Assembly: GCA_007644065.1 (NCBI GenBank)
Contig: VJWN01000016.1
Span: forward strand, 972,264 to 1,036,263
Length of the DNA: 64,000 bases
DNA from: Margaritispora aquatica
Lineage: Eukaryota; Ascomycota; Leotiomycetes; Helotiales; Discinellaceae
Direction: 5' to 3'
Numbering within the stretch: position 1 is the stretch's first letter; each line of letters begins with the position of its first letter. Positions 45,777 to 58,270 of the stretch are shown here, piece by piece. The notes under the pieces were generated by a model. It made no database searches. It was not told where the DNA came from and worked only from the letters and a program-made list of their open reading frames with translations. The translations under genes were made by a program, and so were the position numbers.

Positions 45777-47359
45777 ATGACTACCCCGGTGGAGGAGAAA
45801 CTTACACTTGAGCGAAACAACCGGGAAAACAGTGACACATCCTCGCTTTCTGATGACTTTTATGATAATCCCACAAACATCAACGAGAAGGCGCTGGTGA
45901 GGAAGCTGGACTGGAAATTGCTGCCTCCCCTCACGTTGCTTTACCTTCTGTCGTTTTTAGATCGAAGCAACATCGGCAATGCTCGCCTCGATGGCCTCAC
46001 AAATAGTCTGAATATTACTGGCAATCAATACCTACTGCTGTTGACGATATACTTCATCGGATATGTACGTCTACGGTTAAGACCTGTTAGCTCACCACCG
46101 ACTAATCTTCATTTTCAGGTGTTATTTGAGATTCCTTGCAATATCGTGCTTAAACGTACAACTCCTCGGTTCTAGCTTCCAACCCTCATGCTCTTATGGG
46201 GCATCGTTGCTACTCTTATGGGTATTGCTACGACCTTCGGAGGGTTTATTGCAGCAAGATTCTTCTTGGGTGTTACCGAGAGCGGTGCGTCAATCCCTAT
46301 TCGATAATGCTACTAAACTAGGCTACAAGCTAACTTTTCCTTACCAGGTCTCTTTCCTGGCGTTGTCTTCTACCTATCTATGCGGTACAAGCGAACCGAG
46401 ACACACTTCCGAATCTCTCTTTTCTTCAGCGTGGCCTCTTTGGCAGGCGCATTTGGAGGTATCCTCGCATACGGCATAGGTTTTATGAGAGGAGTTGGTG
46501 GTTTGGCTGGTTGGCAGTGGATCTTCATCATTGAAGGCCTTTTGACGGTTGTTATTGCTGTTGCAGCTTACTTTTTTATCCACAACTATCCATCCACCGC
46601 CAAGTTTATCACAGAAGAGGAAAGAGCCTTCATCCATGCTCGTCTGAAGTCCGGCGACTCAACTAATGATGAGCCGTTCACTTGGTCAAATGTTGTTGTT
46701 GCCCTGAAAGATTACAAGTGCTGGCTCTATGGTTTTGGCTTCCACACGATGTCCTTACCACTATACACGCTTTCCCTCTTCCTCCTACCATCATCAAACA
46801 GCTCGGATACACTGCTGCCCAAGCACAGCTCCTCACTGGACCTCCCTACGCCGTCGCCACAATCTTGACGGTTATTGTTGCTTGGACTGCGGAAAGGACC
46901 AAGAAGCGCGCCCCATTCATCATCGCCTCTTCAAGTCTCGCGATAATTGGCTATATCATCCTTCTCACAGCACCGATCAAGAAACCTGGCGTCTCATATT
47001 TCGGTACCATTCTCGCAGCAGCTGGCATCTACCCATCGACAGCCATCGTGCTGTCCTGGCCAGCAGCCAATGTGTCAGGTCAAACTAAGCGTGCCACAGC
47101 AACAGCAATGACCATCACGATTGGCAATTTGGGAGCTGTGCTTGGAACACAACTCTATCGCCCAAATACTGCGCCGAGATGGTATCTTGGGCATGGCTTT
47201 GCGCTTGGGTACTTGGCTGCAAATCTAGTTGTTGTAGGCACGCTTTCGTACTGCTTGACTCAGGAGAACAGCGCAAAGCAGGAAAGAATAGCGAGAAGCG
47301 AGGTGGTTAGCGAGAAGATTGAGAATGATGAGGATGTTAGGTGGTTGTTTCAGACTTGA
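45777..47359 (+). pseudogene. Broken MFS transporter (allantoate/nicotinate permease type)
   Basis: The ATG at 45777 opens a typical member of the anion:cation symporter family (KLLPPLTLLYLLSFLDRSNIGNA). A GTACGT...CAG intron joins FIGY to VLFEIPCNIVLK. The frame then meets TAG at 46173-46175, exactly where relatives carry Trp (PRF-stop-LPTLMLLWGIVATLMG). The same frame continues well through TTFGGFIAARFFLGVTESG and a second intron (GTGCGT...CAG) to LFPGVVFYLSMRYKR and onward. Near 46785 one base is missing: LYTLSLFL and PTIIKQLGYTAAQAQ lie in different frames. The C-terminal half is otherwise complete and ends at a TGA at 47359. The two lesions together indicate a recent pseudogene; the TAG alone could be an error. 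Confidence 0.78.
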
Positions 47360-47839
47360 GATGTGCCAACATGTAATCAGTTTGACGCCCTTAGTATATT
47401 AAGACGTAGATCTCACTGACAGTCAGTATCTTGGTTGATCAAAAGCAGTAAATTCTCCTGGTATATATTCTTCATATCTCCATTCCAACATGAAAGTTCA
47501 AAGTTTTTCGTTATTTAAGCCAAAATGGACTTTTCGGAGACTCTGTTCGTTGGAAGACTTCCCTGTATTCTTTGAACAAAGCTATCAATGCTTGTCTATT
47601 CGCAGAGTTGAGTACCAATTATGCAGTCAAATGTTGTTCTTCCAGGGATATATCACGACCCTATTCAGCTCGGTTATAATGCAGCACAGCGGCCCAAGCC
47701 TGAATCCAGAAAAATCCCACCGAAACTCAAATTCAACTTCACGTCCTCACAACAACAACAACAACAACAACAACGGCATCACCATCATCGTCACCACCAT
47801 CACAATACCATTTAAATCAAACTTCAGGTCTCAATCAGC
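47360..47839. other. Intergenic / leader of the SET gene
   Basis: Contains a short open frame with ATG (47621-47815) encoding Gln and His runs, arising from (CAA)n and (CAT/CAC)n repeats at about 47748-47812. This may be an upstream open frame in the SET gene leader. Confidence 0.45.
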
Positions 47840-48672
47840 ATGCCTACCTTCAAACCTATGAACAAAAAGCGGACACGTCAAACAGCCAACAAAAAACTGG
47901 CCTCCTCGAAGCAAGGGACGCTCTCCCTTGACTTCGTGCAGGATCTACTTGAGCAAGGTTTGGTTGCCAGTTCTTTGTTGAATTCGGATAAAGTTGCTTC
48001 ACGAATTTCATCGGTGTCCGCTGATCTGAGCGGTGATGAAAATGGGCAGCAGTACGTACCACTCCAAGTCTAGCACAAGACTCCAAGCTCATACTTTCCA
48101 GATGCACTCCTCTAGAAGGCTGCTTTGAGGTTCAAGAGCTCCCAGGCAAGGGGTTTGGCGTGCTTTCGAAAATCCAGATCCCTATAGGTGCCATCATTCT
48201 ATCAGAAGCGCCACTTTTCACCCTCCTTGCATCAACCCCAATGCCCGTCTCTTTCTCCGCACTCGACGCGCTCATCGTCGCCCAGGGTCTATCACCCGAT
48301 ACCAAGAATGTAATCAGCAAGCTCGCGAATGCATATTCTCCAACCAACACTCATCCCGCAGTCGGTATCCTCAAGACCAATTCGCTGCCTGTGACCATGC
48401 AGGACTCGGCTGGGAAGGACAAGAATGCCGGTGGATTGTTCGAGATTGTTTGTCGACTCAACCACTCGTGTGTACCGAATGCGGTCGCGAGGTGGGAAAG
48501 AGTCCTGGGTGGGAGGGGTGAGATGAGAGTCAAGGCGAAGCGGACGATTGAGGTGGGGGAGGAAATTACGATCTCTTATGGGGTGCCATCCGAGCATTTG
48601 AAGGAGAAGTTTGGGTTTGATTGCGACTGTGCACAGTGTGCGCAGAAAGACTCAGGCGATGCTGGAGTCTAA
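47840..48672 (+). CDS. SET-domain protein
   Basis: Model: 47840..48051 joined to 48102..48672, 260 residues; the intron runs GTACGT...CCAG and the join reads GQQ-CTPLEGCFEVQELPGKG. The SET fold is shown by KGFGVLSKIQIPIGAIILSE (first strands), CRLNHSCVPNA with the cofactor-binding NHSC at 191-194, and GEEITISYG near the end. A cysteine-containing CDCAQC tail resembles a post-SET. Fungal relatives of this size (SMYD/SET5-like, no MYND finger visible) are mostly uncharacterised lysine methyltransferases; histone substrates should not be assumed. The N-terminal 70 residues are Lys/Ser-rich and lack a known domain. Confidence 0.85.
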
Positions 48673-50394
48673 GCTGCAGGTTGGACGCTTGCGAGCGTAT
48701 GTGGCAATTGGAGTTTACGGCCAAGTTTTGTGATCTAGCCTTTTCATTGTTCGAGTGACCTATGAAAACAACTAAGAGAGAACTATGCAATCTAAATGAT
48801 GAAGACCCTGCATATCCTTCTTCAGATCAGACATATCAAAGCAATTCCTATTAGAGTGTGTGTAAAAGCATATCCCCGCTCACAGAACCAGATCACAACT
48901 TCAAATCTTATCAAAATCGTCTGTGAGTGTCAGCATGCTGATTTCTATCTCAACCTCAAAACATTTTGCAAACATCTACTTACCTACTAGACTTTTCGAT
49001 AACTCTTTGGGCAGAATTGACATCCTCCTGGATTCCTTTCTTCGATTTACTTTCCTTTGGCATTATCAGCACGACTTGAATTCGTTCTGCGGAGAAGCTT
49101 CTAGACTACGCTGGGATGATGAGAGATAAAGCTACTTACGGAGGGGAAATCCAAGGTTTCACGTATCTATAGTACTTCATTGAGGAGATCTTTGCGCTTC
49201 ATTTGACTTGGTGAGAGGTTTTCTTCAAAAGACGATCTCCTACTAAGAGTCAGACCTGTGGAAGGAACAGGAGCTGAGAAAGTGGATTCTGAGTATCATA
49301 GTGATGAGTGTTTCTTTGAGATAATACTTCAGGCAAGAGGAGACGTTCAGACGGTGATAGTTTAGTCATGTTAAACTGAGAGAAAGTAATGATCTTCGTA
49401 AGACCTCTTGTGGACAAGATCTTCTTAAGCATGATGAAAAATTGACTGCATAGATGGCCAAGTAATCACTACGCATAATCTCTCTCTCTTGTTATCTATT
49501 AGACACCTCACTTCTACTGGTTTTATGTACAGCATCCATTTGCCAGTTTTGAGTTGCACATGCGACAGTGAGATGCAGCATAGGTCAATCTTTGGTGGGT
49601 TACATTAGAATTTGAGACATGCATAATCCACGAAGACTGACAATACAACAGGATTCAAGTTTCGGTACACCAGACTCAAAGCTAAATGAGCTCACGTACT
49701 CAACAGATACGCCATAAAAGCATGTCTCGAGGGACTATGGAGGCGGCGTAGAGGTTGTGGCCGAGGTTTAGCATCAGCTTCACTGTCTTGTAAATTCTGT
49801 TTCTCCCCAATGTTGAGGTCATACTTCGCTTTTGATTTTATATCGGGATTCAATTCGCCAGTTCACTTACCTTTATAAGTAAGATTCTCCGCCCATCTAC
49901 TTCACAGCAAGCGCATAGCTGATCATCATTGCATCGAGACTTTGCATTAACAAATAATATGCACTAGAATTATAGTTATAATCCCAGTCAGATTGAAATC
50001 GAAGCCAAATTCGGAACACGAAGTCGAGTTTGTTCTCGCGACGAGACAGATATGCTGAAATTTCCAAAGCTGGTGCAGTCCTCCGAGGCATATGGCAATC
50101 CATCCTAACTTTCCCTGGCCTGCTCGTCGACTCGAGCAGAGCACAGTACTGAAGCGACAAATCAGTTCAATTACCGCGTTACCTGAAGGGTTGTAAGCGC
50201 AGTGCCACTCAGTTTTCTGAAGATTATAATGTCTCAAGTGCAGAGCTAATTAATGAAAACTACCTAGTTCAAATTTATATTCTCTTCGCTACCATTATCT
50301 AATGTAATTGTACAAATTGAAAAGTCTACTCTGCCTCGTCTAACATCGTGAATTACACCCAGTTAATCATTTAATTTGTTTCGTGAAGTTAACT
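48673..50394. other. Intergenic; one doubtful coding remnant
   Basis: 1.7 kb without a supportable gene. On the minus strand about 49980-50160 a frame reads STSRPGKVRMDCHMPRR and LEISAYLSRRENKLDF, which has protein-like composition, but it has no ATG and no neighbour exon was found. It may be a remnant. Confidence 0.4.
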
Positions 50395-51917
50395 TCAGAG
50401 CCCATGACCTTTCCAACATGTCTTAGGTAAATCTGCTCGAATCCAATAACCTCCTTCATCATCTTTCATCACCACCACGAAAGGAATCGTTGCGCCCAAA
50501 GGCAATGTTACTCTAGGGAGAGTAAACACAACCTTTCCAAGCTTCGGGCTGACATCTTTGTTCGACGCAGTACTCAAAGCCGCAGAAAAATCCAAGGTCT
50601 GGTACTCAAAGGTCGTCCATGAAGAAATGAAGGGCATGAAATCAAGTCGCATGTTACATGGCGAAACAAAATCGGTTGCATGCTCTTCTTGAAACTCTAG
50701 ATTTGACTTGATGACCGAAGGCTGCCTGTTTTGGAGCACAGAGGTACGTATACTTTTCACGACTTCTGGAAGTGTTGATTTCTGGAGTGCAAGCAGTGAG
50801 TCCCAGTGAATGCGAAGTTCGTAGAAACTATTTTTCAGGTATGTTTCAGTCTCCGGTGGAGGTGGCAGCGCAAAGCGATAGCTGAAAATGTATATCAGAT
50901 CAAGAGGGCCAGTATCTGGTAATATAGAAGACACCGAAGTCTAACAGAGAGTTAGAACTTGGTCGGGAAGCTAAAGACATCACAACTTACGTGAAGCAGC
51001 CATGCGGAGATGGCGTCTAACTTGCTAATATTTGGAAAGCCGGGGAGCTCTTTCTGACATTGTGTTTTCCAACGCTCAACAAGCGGTCTCGGGAGATGAA
51101 GAAGCTTTTCCTCAGACTTCTGAGAGAGGCCAATTTTGGAGGCGATCATCTTGTAACCACTATACCCAACATAACCAAGCCAACGCCAAAAACTAGTCAC
51201 AAGCTTCTCGCTTGGATGAAGATACGGAGTAGTTTCAATCTCCATGCCCTCTGGAAGTGGTGATTTGCTTCCCATTTCCATGATCGTAGACAAGCCTAGT
51301 TCCGTATCTGGAGGTGGGATTAGCGTCTTGATCTTTTGTCCTGCCACGATGTTCCGGTATGCTTTCACAACCTGGTACATGCTCTCTCCGTCACAAAAAT
51401 GGTGGGGTATCCGGAATCCAAGGAGTGTCGCACCTTGTAAGCAGGTGACTCTAATAGCGAGAAGCTCTTTTGGAACCATATTGAGGAGTTTTAGCGAATT
51501 AAAATGAAAGCACTCGTCGGCTTTATTTCCTGATAGCTAGTCTCGATATATTAGTACATGTTCGAATTCATCCAGCTTGAAATCGATAGGGAGGAAATTT
51601 TCGAGAGTGTCCCCGATCGTTCGAGATTGGAAATTAACGATATCTCCACTGCGGAATGACCACGGCCTTGTCTGAAACTATGTAAGCAAGCATTTAGCAA
51701 GCATGGGCGTCGAATATATAGCTGGTAATCAACTCACGCTTTTGTCCAGTGTCCCTCCTAGAAGGGGCCACTGTTTGACTAACTCTTCCGCAGCTGCTTT
51801 GAGAGCACTGATGTCTAGAATTCCATCAACCACAAGACCAACAAAAACGGTTAAGTTTTTAGCAACTGGATTGTTTGTTGATGACGCGAAGTGCATAATT
51901 GGCCTTGGTGAAGGCAT
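50395..51917 (-). pseudogene. BAHD-type acyltransferase with in-frame stop
   Basis: Member of the transferase family PF02458 (CoA-dependent acyl transfer to hydroxyl or amine). Exons on the minus strand are about 51738..51917, about 50991..51680 and 50395..50940. The joins LLGGTLDKS-FQTRPWSF and SAWLLH-TSVSSILPDTG are smooth. The catalytic HxxxDG is visible as HHFCDGES near 51390-51405. Within the middle exon, after FEHVLIYRD, the frame hits TAG at 51537-51539, then continues as protein (FNSLKLLNMVPKELLAIRVTCL). I found no intron of reasonable size that removes it. The usual DFGWG-like C-terminal motif is not obvious. The start is uncertain: the frame extends upstream to about 52100 without an ATG. 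Either a pseudogene or a gene with an intron I could not place. Confidence 0.6.
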
Positions 51918-52533
51918 GGCAAAACCCGTAACGTCATCTGATAACTTCGGACTGAATGATGCTAAATGTGCACCGAAACAGAAGAAACTGGGGAACAGAT
52001 GAGGATGTAGATTGTTGCAGAGATCAGTGGCAGCTAAGACAGTCCCGCAGCGCTGGGGGGTTACCCGCTTGTTTATAAAAGATTTAAAACTAAATTTCAA
52101 GCAGTCGCGGAGATGAAATTAGGAACAAAAGAAATACACTGAACACCTCTCTCTCATCAAAGATTGCTCTTTCTCAAATATATGTTTTAGTTTTATTTGG
52201 CTTTGGCCATCAGCTTGGTGAGACCAGACAGGAGGCGAGTGAGGCAAGCCAGAAGCGAACCCATTACAGTGGGCTGAACCATTCTGAGAAGGTCAACAAA
52301 TCTATAAAATGCGATGAAAGACGCCACCATTTTCATATTGCCCCCCACCCACCCTACTACGATGTCACAGGAACCACCTCAACACTTATTTTATTTTAAG
52401 GGATAACGTCGAGTCCACGCATGAAATAAATAAGTAAAAATGCTTTCAGGTCATCCACGACATATCTATCATCAATTCGATCCCGTCAACTTCAATTTCA
52501 CCTTCAGCTTCAGCTTCGGGTTTATCTTTAGTT
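51918..52533. other. Intergenic, no gene seen
   Basis: Includes the open extension upstream of the acyltransferase (to about 52100) that lacks an ATG, then about 400 bases with no coding character. Confidence 0.45.
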
Positions 52534-54263
52534 TCAACTTCCATTTGTATTGAAAAATCCAAATAGTGCTGTCAAGCCAGCCATCTCCATGTCGCTGTCG
52601 TTGTCGTCGTCGTCTTGCCTGCTGCTAGAGATCATCCTTGTCAAATTCCTACCATTGCTTATTTCTTGAAGCTGTTTCAATTGTGATCGCACATCGATCC
52701 AGGATTGTTGGTCCATCAATGGTCCAATCCTCATCAGCCCTGCCAACGGATCAAAACAAGTGCCCTTCTCACCACAAAGCAATTCTCGAATCAAGTTCTT
52801 CGTGAAAATTTTCCCTAGTGGTCCAGTTTTGAGTAAAAGCTGACTTAGTCGTAGACTTGCTTCATCAAGAGTGATTCCTCTGATAGAGATAACATGAAGA
52901 TAGATGATGCCAGCGAGACAAACACATTTCAGGATTTCGCATCTCCGACCCCATGCAATTTTCGACGTTCCAAGAGCAAGAAGATCACCCAGTTGGGATT
53001 TCAGGCTTGCTGCTCTCACAGATGGAGTCCAGAGGTCACCAGAGAATGCCGCGTCGGTGGCATGTTGTAGACTTCGGCAAATGGTGGCAATGTCCGTGTA
53101 TACGTCAAAATTAGCCAATACTTCCAATCGTCTTGGCGCAAGGGATGCAACTGGTGAGAGTCTGGCAGAGTCTGCTACTGCATCTTCAATGAGGTAAAAT
53201 TTGCGTCTGCCGAGTAGAGCAGCAGCTGGCGGGAGATAATCAGCTCTGTGAAGCAAATATCAGAATATTGCTATCTCATGAGTGTAAACATTGTTCAGAG
53301 AAGTGAGATCTACAAATTTATGAGTAACGCGAGGTTGGGATTAAGAAGCTCGAAGGTCTCTATACCACCTCGCAGTCTCACAATGTCGCTCAAAGCATTG
53401 ATATGAGCTTTCACAGCATCACAAGTTTCGAACAGTAAATTTTCGGGACGTCAGCAGGATTTCATCTAAAGACAATCCGAGTATTACCAGAAAGATAATT
53501 TGGAGTGCGATTGTTGCGATGGTTTTGTCAGAAGTGGCATTGTCTCTATCTGAAATTCTCAAGTTCAACATAGATAACGAGTATGTGTTGAAAGTCATTG
53601 CTTCGAGTGATTCCTGCTCTTCATGGAGTATTGACCTGTCCGCACTAGAAATTGCAAGTATTGTATGAAATGCAGCAGGGTCATCATGTGCAAGCTCAAA
53701 AGAGACCCGTCTGATCTCCTGGAAGAGAGGCAGAAAGCATACTCGCTTCTGCGGTTTGGATTGTAAAGACGGAGCGGTGAATAAAACTTCATATATCAGC
53801 ATGGATGCAGCCTACATGATGTTCGAAGTAGTAGTTGTGACAGAACGGATAATCCAGTCATCGGGAAGTGTTATACAGGTAAGGTAAGATCTTACTTACA
53901 ATGGTCGACAAGCTCCCGCACAGTATGACTATTAGTTGGATATCTTTCAAATGGATCCACTCGTCCTGCACCAAGGAGAGATATTGGAGAGTCTGTCTTC
54001 AAGGTCGAGCGCAGCTTTTGCAGTCTTTGGATTGATCCTGATGAGCCCGAGCCCGAAACTGCAGGTAAAAGCTCTTTACCATACCCATCTACCCTGCGCT
54101 TAGTTCTTTGGCTTAGCAGGTTTTTGCGGCGCTTGACTTCACGAGAGGCATGCACTTTGGCTGTGCGACGTGACTCAGCGTTGCTGCCTGAAATCCATGT
54201 CCAGTTTGCAGTTGGGTTATTAGACATTAAACCTCTAGAAGAGTGTAGTTTATTCTGTTCCAT
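52534..54263 (-). CDS. Fungal_trans_2-type transcription-factor-like protein, possibly broken
   Basis: The fragments fit fungal regulators of the PF11951 type. The N-terminal exon (53900..54263) has TWISGSNAESRRTAKVHASREVKRRKNLL-like basic sequence ending HTVRELVDH; no zinc cluster is seen, as is common in this group. A middle exon carries LPLFQEIRRVSFELAHDDP and AFHTILAISSADRS. A later one carries AHINALSDIVRLRGGIETF. The last exon (52534..53245) joins through a GTAGAT...CACAG intron as LLINLADYLPPAAALLGRRKF. Two joins could not be solved: after VRELVDH (phase mismatch, TAG near 53818) and between SRKFTVRNL and CDAVKAHI (near 53435). The gene may therefore be decaying. Confidence 0.55.
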
Positions 54264-54733
54264 TCATTTTCGCTTTAGATGGTGAGTATTGCCAATGTTT
54301 TCATAGGCAGTTGTCAGTCAGCCGGATACCTACCTAAGCTACCTCAGGTAAGGTATCTTAGATGACAAATTAATACCTACGCAAGTGATCAAACTCTCAT
54401 GCTATCGTCTTATCTTGCAGGAGCTAAGTTCTCTTCTCAGACAAGGTAAACACAAGTTTCCTTGTAAACTTCTCGGATAAGATTGAAGTAGAAATTTCTT
54501 TGCATTGAGCATGATAAACAGACCATACCTGATATCTTCCCAGTTAAAGTAACAACAGAAACAACATGCATCAAAATTGCAGACGTTATACTAAAAATCA
54601 GCCATATCAACGCACACGTTTCAAACCCAAACAGTCAGACTAATTTCTTGTCCTTGTGCAGTTTCGAACCTCGCTCTTGATCAGGTACCTCGGTCCCTAC
54701 AAGTCTTGGATTCAGTGGGCCGAGAAACCGGCT
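54264..54733. other. Intergenic, no gene seen
   Basis: About 470 bases with a CTACCTAAGCTACC-type repeat near 54330; no coding content. Confidence 0.45.
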
Positions 54734-56330
54734 TTATGACTGCAGAATCCTTAGTTTGTGGCTCTGATAGGCACTGACGGCAAAATCATTATTATTTACC
54801 TCCGCGAATTTGCTTGAACGCTTCTTCGTGGTTCCCACCGGGAGGACAGGACTCTCCTTCTTCAAAGGCTTACACTCGTCCTCAGCTTCGTCAGCTTCCG
54901 CCATCTCGACTATTGCAGCCTTTTCTGCATCAAGTTCTGCTTTTTGTTGTCTTGCTCCGTCAAGCTCGATGGGCTCGATGAGGTATGGTGCAAACACAAC
55001 TAGATTGTAATTGATGTCAGTGAACCTGCGTACTGAAGCCAGCAATAGTAGGAACGGCCAAAGGAATACTAACGGGGAGTAGTAAATGCAGAGACTTCTG
55101 CTGCTGATTCGTCTTTGTGCTCTTGATATGTCGGCAGTCCAGAGCCTATTGCGTTTGGTGGATCGGAAGCATCTTCTGCAGCTTGGTCGCTATTTCCGCG
55201 AGTATTCTTTCGCTTAAGAAGAAACACAATCAGCGCGACGAGGAGGAGGACAACGAGCCCTAGAATTCCTCCAATGATGCCGGCAATTCGCGCCAATTCT
55301 CCAGAACTTGAGTTGGATGTGGCTGTCACAGTTGCACCGGTGAGCGAGGTGGGATCGGCGCTGCCACCAGTAGTCCTTGTGGTCTCATTGGCGAGTGTAT
55401 AGGACGGCTTGTATGGTGGTCTTGCTATATTAGGGTTGAATATATACCTAGCAAATGTCAATTGTAATACTCACCTCTCGTATTGTATGCTTACTGCAGA
55501 TACAAATCGTCTGTGATATGTTAGCATGTATTCACCTATATTCCCTAAAGCTTCGATACTTCAGAGCTGATTGGATAAGAGAGGGCAATCAGATGTGAGC
55601 AATCAAGCGTATTTGGGCTATCATGTAGATAATGAAATAATAAATACCCCATATGGCTGGCTTCTGTAGAAATGCCCTGCCCATTGATGTTCCTCCAACG
55701 AGAGCTACAACAGGTGCAGGAACAGGGGCGTTTCTTTTAGAATCTGCAAAATCAACTACAAACATATGATGTCAGTTTGTTCCTCTGTGGCTTCAAATGT
55801 AGAACAAGCTATGTTCTTTGACACTAGACGAGATTTTTTCCCATTGACTTAGGATGACGATTTTAGGCGCAAGTGAAATCTAGGTCCTTGGAATTTGGTG
55901 TACACTTACAAATATTAGTTGGTTTCATGTCTACCAGACTATATATGGTGGCCGGCATTGTGGTCTGATTATAAGTTACACCGGTTCACGGAGGGTCTTT
56001 TGAGACATACTGAGCAATTTTGAACATTCCCGCCTGTGAGATACTGTGTTTCAATTCCTCCAACAACGAGAAGATTCTCTCTCACTGCATGACATGTGTG
56101 GCCTGGTATTGTTAGTCATATAGCATCACAACACAGTTCCTAGTTACCGTAAAGTCCAACAGGGATATTTGCGACTCTAACCCATTGAAAGGTAGGAACC
56201 GTGAGGATCCAAACTTCATTCATTGCAGTGATAGGGGTATAGGATTCTGGTCTCGTCAGCGGCATCTCATCGTTGACTTCCGAGAACTCACGAAGCCCAC
56301 CAATCATGTAAATGCTATCCAATGTTAGAG
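54734..56330 (-). CDS. Kelch-repeat single-pass membrane protein (C-terminal exons)
   Basis: Several small exons splice in frame. An upstream one reads SIYMIGG ... MNEVWILTVPTFQWVRV, a kelch blade. A GTAACT...CCAG intron joins it to YGHTCHAVRENLLVVGGIETQY, another kelch blade. Then follow TTMPATIYSLVDMKPTNI, DFADSKRNAPVPAPVVALVGG and, from about 55449 down, IFNPNIARPPYKPSYTLANE with a Thr/Ser-rich stalk. One membrane helix (IAGIIGGILGLVVLLLVALI) is followed by basic KRK and a cytoplasmic tail. A GTTAGT...CTAG intron probably adds the acidic tail that ends at 54734. Known fungal relatives have an extracellular galactose-oxidase-like kelch propeller, but ligands are unknown. The upstream exons (56330-57650) could not be fully modelled, so the N terminus is open. 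Confidence 0.5.
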
Positions 56331-57352
56331 ATATGACATACTAAATAATAAGAAGGGAGAAGTCTTTGAGAGGTCACCAATCGAGCAGATCCACATCATT
56401 GAATTCCGCCAACAAAGAGTATTTCGAGAATACCAACAATAATAGAGTACCAAAGGGATCACTGGCTTAAATGAACTTTTGTCTGGTGCTGGAACGACTG
56501 TTACGCAACCTAAAGTTGTAGAATTAGCATAAATTCCGGGCTCACAAATTACAAATCATAGCAAACACTGGGCAATTACTGTCAGTCCTAAGTATTGGGT
56601 ATTCCGGAACGCCTGTGTTTAGTCAGAGAAGACCTATAAACGAGATTTCATGGGATGGATACCAAATGTAGCCTGTCGAAAACAAAATCCTGTTTCAATG
56701 TCGAAGAGATCAACAAATGTGTTAAGGATCCATCGGTTTAAAGCGAAGGTGGTCTTCTTACTCCGACCTTGACATAAGCAAGGCATGGGTAGGATATTCT
56801 CCGCGTGGGGCATTAAGGGCTAGATAGCCAGATCTATCAGCCATAATCATGTTTGCTTTGAATAATCCGACAAATGAGTCGTAGATACTCAGATGAATGT
56901 TGCCGCCGCTGGTGCCCATGGCATGACATGAACATCGAGTGTAATGCTATGCTTAGAGTCAAAAGGACGAAGAAGGAATTCCAGAAATGCTCTTGAACTG
57001 AAAACGTCATGTCTGAGAGTTTGTTAGTGAAGATCGGAGTGGGGATCAGTCTAGTACCTACGAGCCAGTACTAGGTGGCAGAACGCTCAATTTTGGCAGA
57101 CTCAGCTCGATATCAATTTGGGACAGACCCCGAGGCAAATCCAGGGCTTTTTTTACTTTAGTTGGATCAACTCAATCAGCGTAGAAGTCTTCCCACAACC
57201 TGGACAAACTGGAGACTTTTCCAGTGAGGTTTGACACCAACCCACACACGTGATATCTGGTGGTGGTTCTGGATTAGGTAGATTTGCCATTAGCAGTAGT
57301 AGACTGATGCATAATTTTGGTTCTTATGGCCCCAGCCAGCCTCACCGAACCA

Positions 57353-57637
57353 TCAGTCCATACGAAAGCTACCAGTTGTCCCTAAAAGAGGAAGTCTTTT
57401 CATACTTCTCGATTTGTGGTGTACCACAAACCATTTCGTTTCCACCAGAGGCCTTCTACCCTTAACTGAGTGTTTTTCTGAACCACACCATATACATGCT
57501 GACCACTCAGACGGTATATCAAAAATTATTGATCCATTGTACCAAGGGCAATCGATTCCATCAATAGACAGTATGTACTGAGAGTCGCGTCTGCTTGTTG
57601 GTGAAGCGATTTCTCGCCCAGCGCCTTGATCTTGCAT
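57353..57637 (-). other. Unassigned coding-like fragment
   Basis: An open frame on the minus strand begins with ATG and reads SQYILSIDGIDCPWYNGSI and FDIPSEWSACIWCG, with Trp/Cys-rich secreted-protein character. It could be an upstream exon of the kelch membrane protein or part of a different gene with the 58271-58605 exon. Function not recognised. Confidence 0.35.
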
Positions 57638-58270
57638 CGGGCTAACACGTTGTATCAGCGTGTAGAACTATAGGCAGGCCCGGCAAATTTCGGGGGTTAC
57701 TTGATTTCACCCATTTCATGGTCGGTCTGATACATCGTTCAAATATGGTGGAAGGTTCAAACGTGATGCCAAATATCTCGCTTAAGTGAAAGACTGAAAG
57801 AGCACCTCAATGTGTCTTGAAAGAGAAGAGTTACAGTGTGACATAACTAAAATAAGATATTTAACTTACGGCTATTTTCTTAGCCACATGGTCAGAAATT
57901 ATGGAATTCGTACCTATCTACAAGGAATCCAACAAACTTAGTGTTACTTTTACGGAGAGACTAGTTTGCAGCAATTTCGGTGGTAATTGAAGTTTGATTT
58001 TGTCTGTCGCTAAAACTATTTCGACAAAGGCAATATAAGCCCGGTAAATTATGCCATACTCTAAATCCCACTCAATTTTGCCCTTTATTCAACAAGATAT
58101 GAATCAGCAATGGATCTGACATCTTTCGAAAAGGGTGACCGATTCATTCATTTCCAACAGAGTAACATCGTTGACCTACGTTACGATATTAGTATTTCTC
58201 AGGAGAAAAGGAGGGATATATACTCACATCGATATCAATAAACAGCTTCGTCTTTGTAAATTTGACTTAC

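Noticed and set aside
49897..50237. Possible gene on the minus strand
   Set aside because: Protein-like composition, but there is no ATG, no splice partner and no recognised family; kept only as a possible remnant in the intergenic entry.
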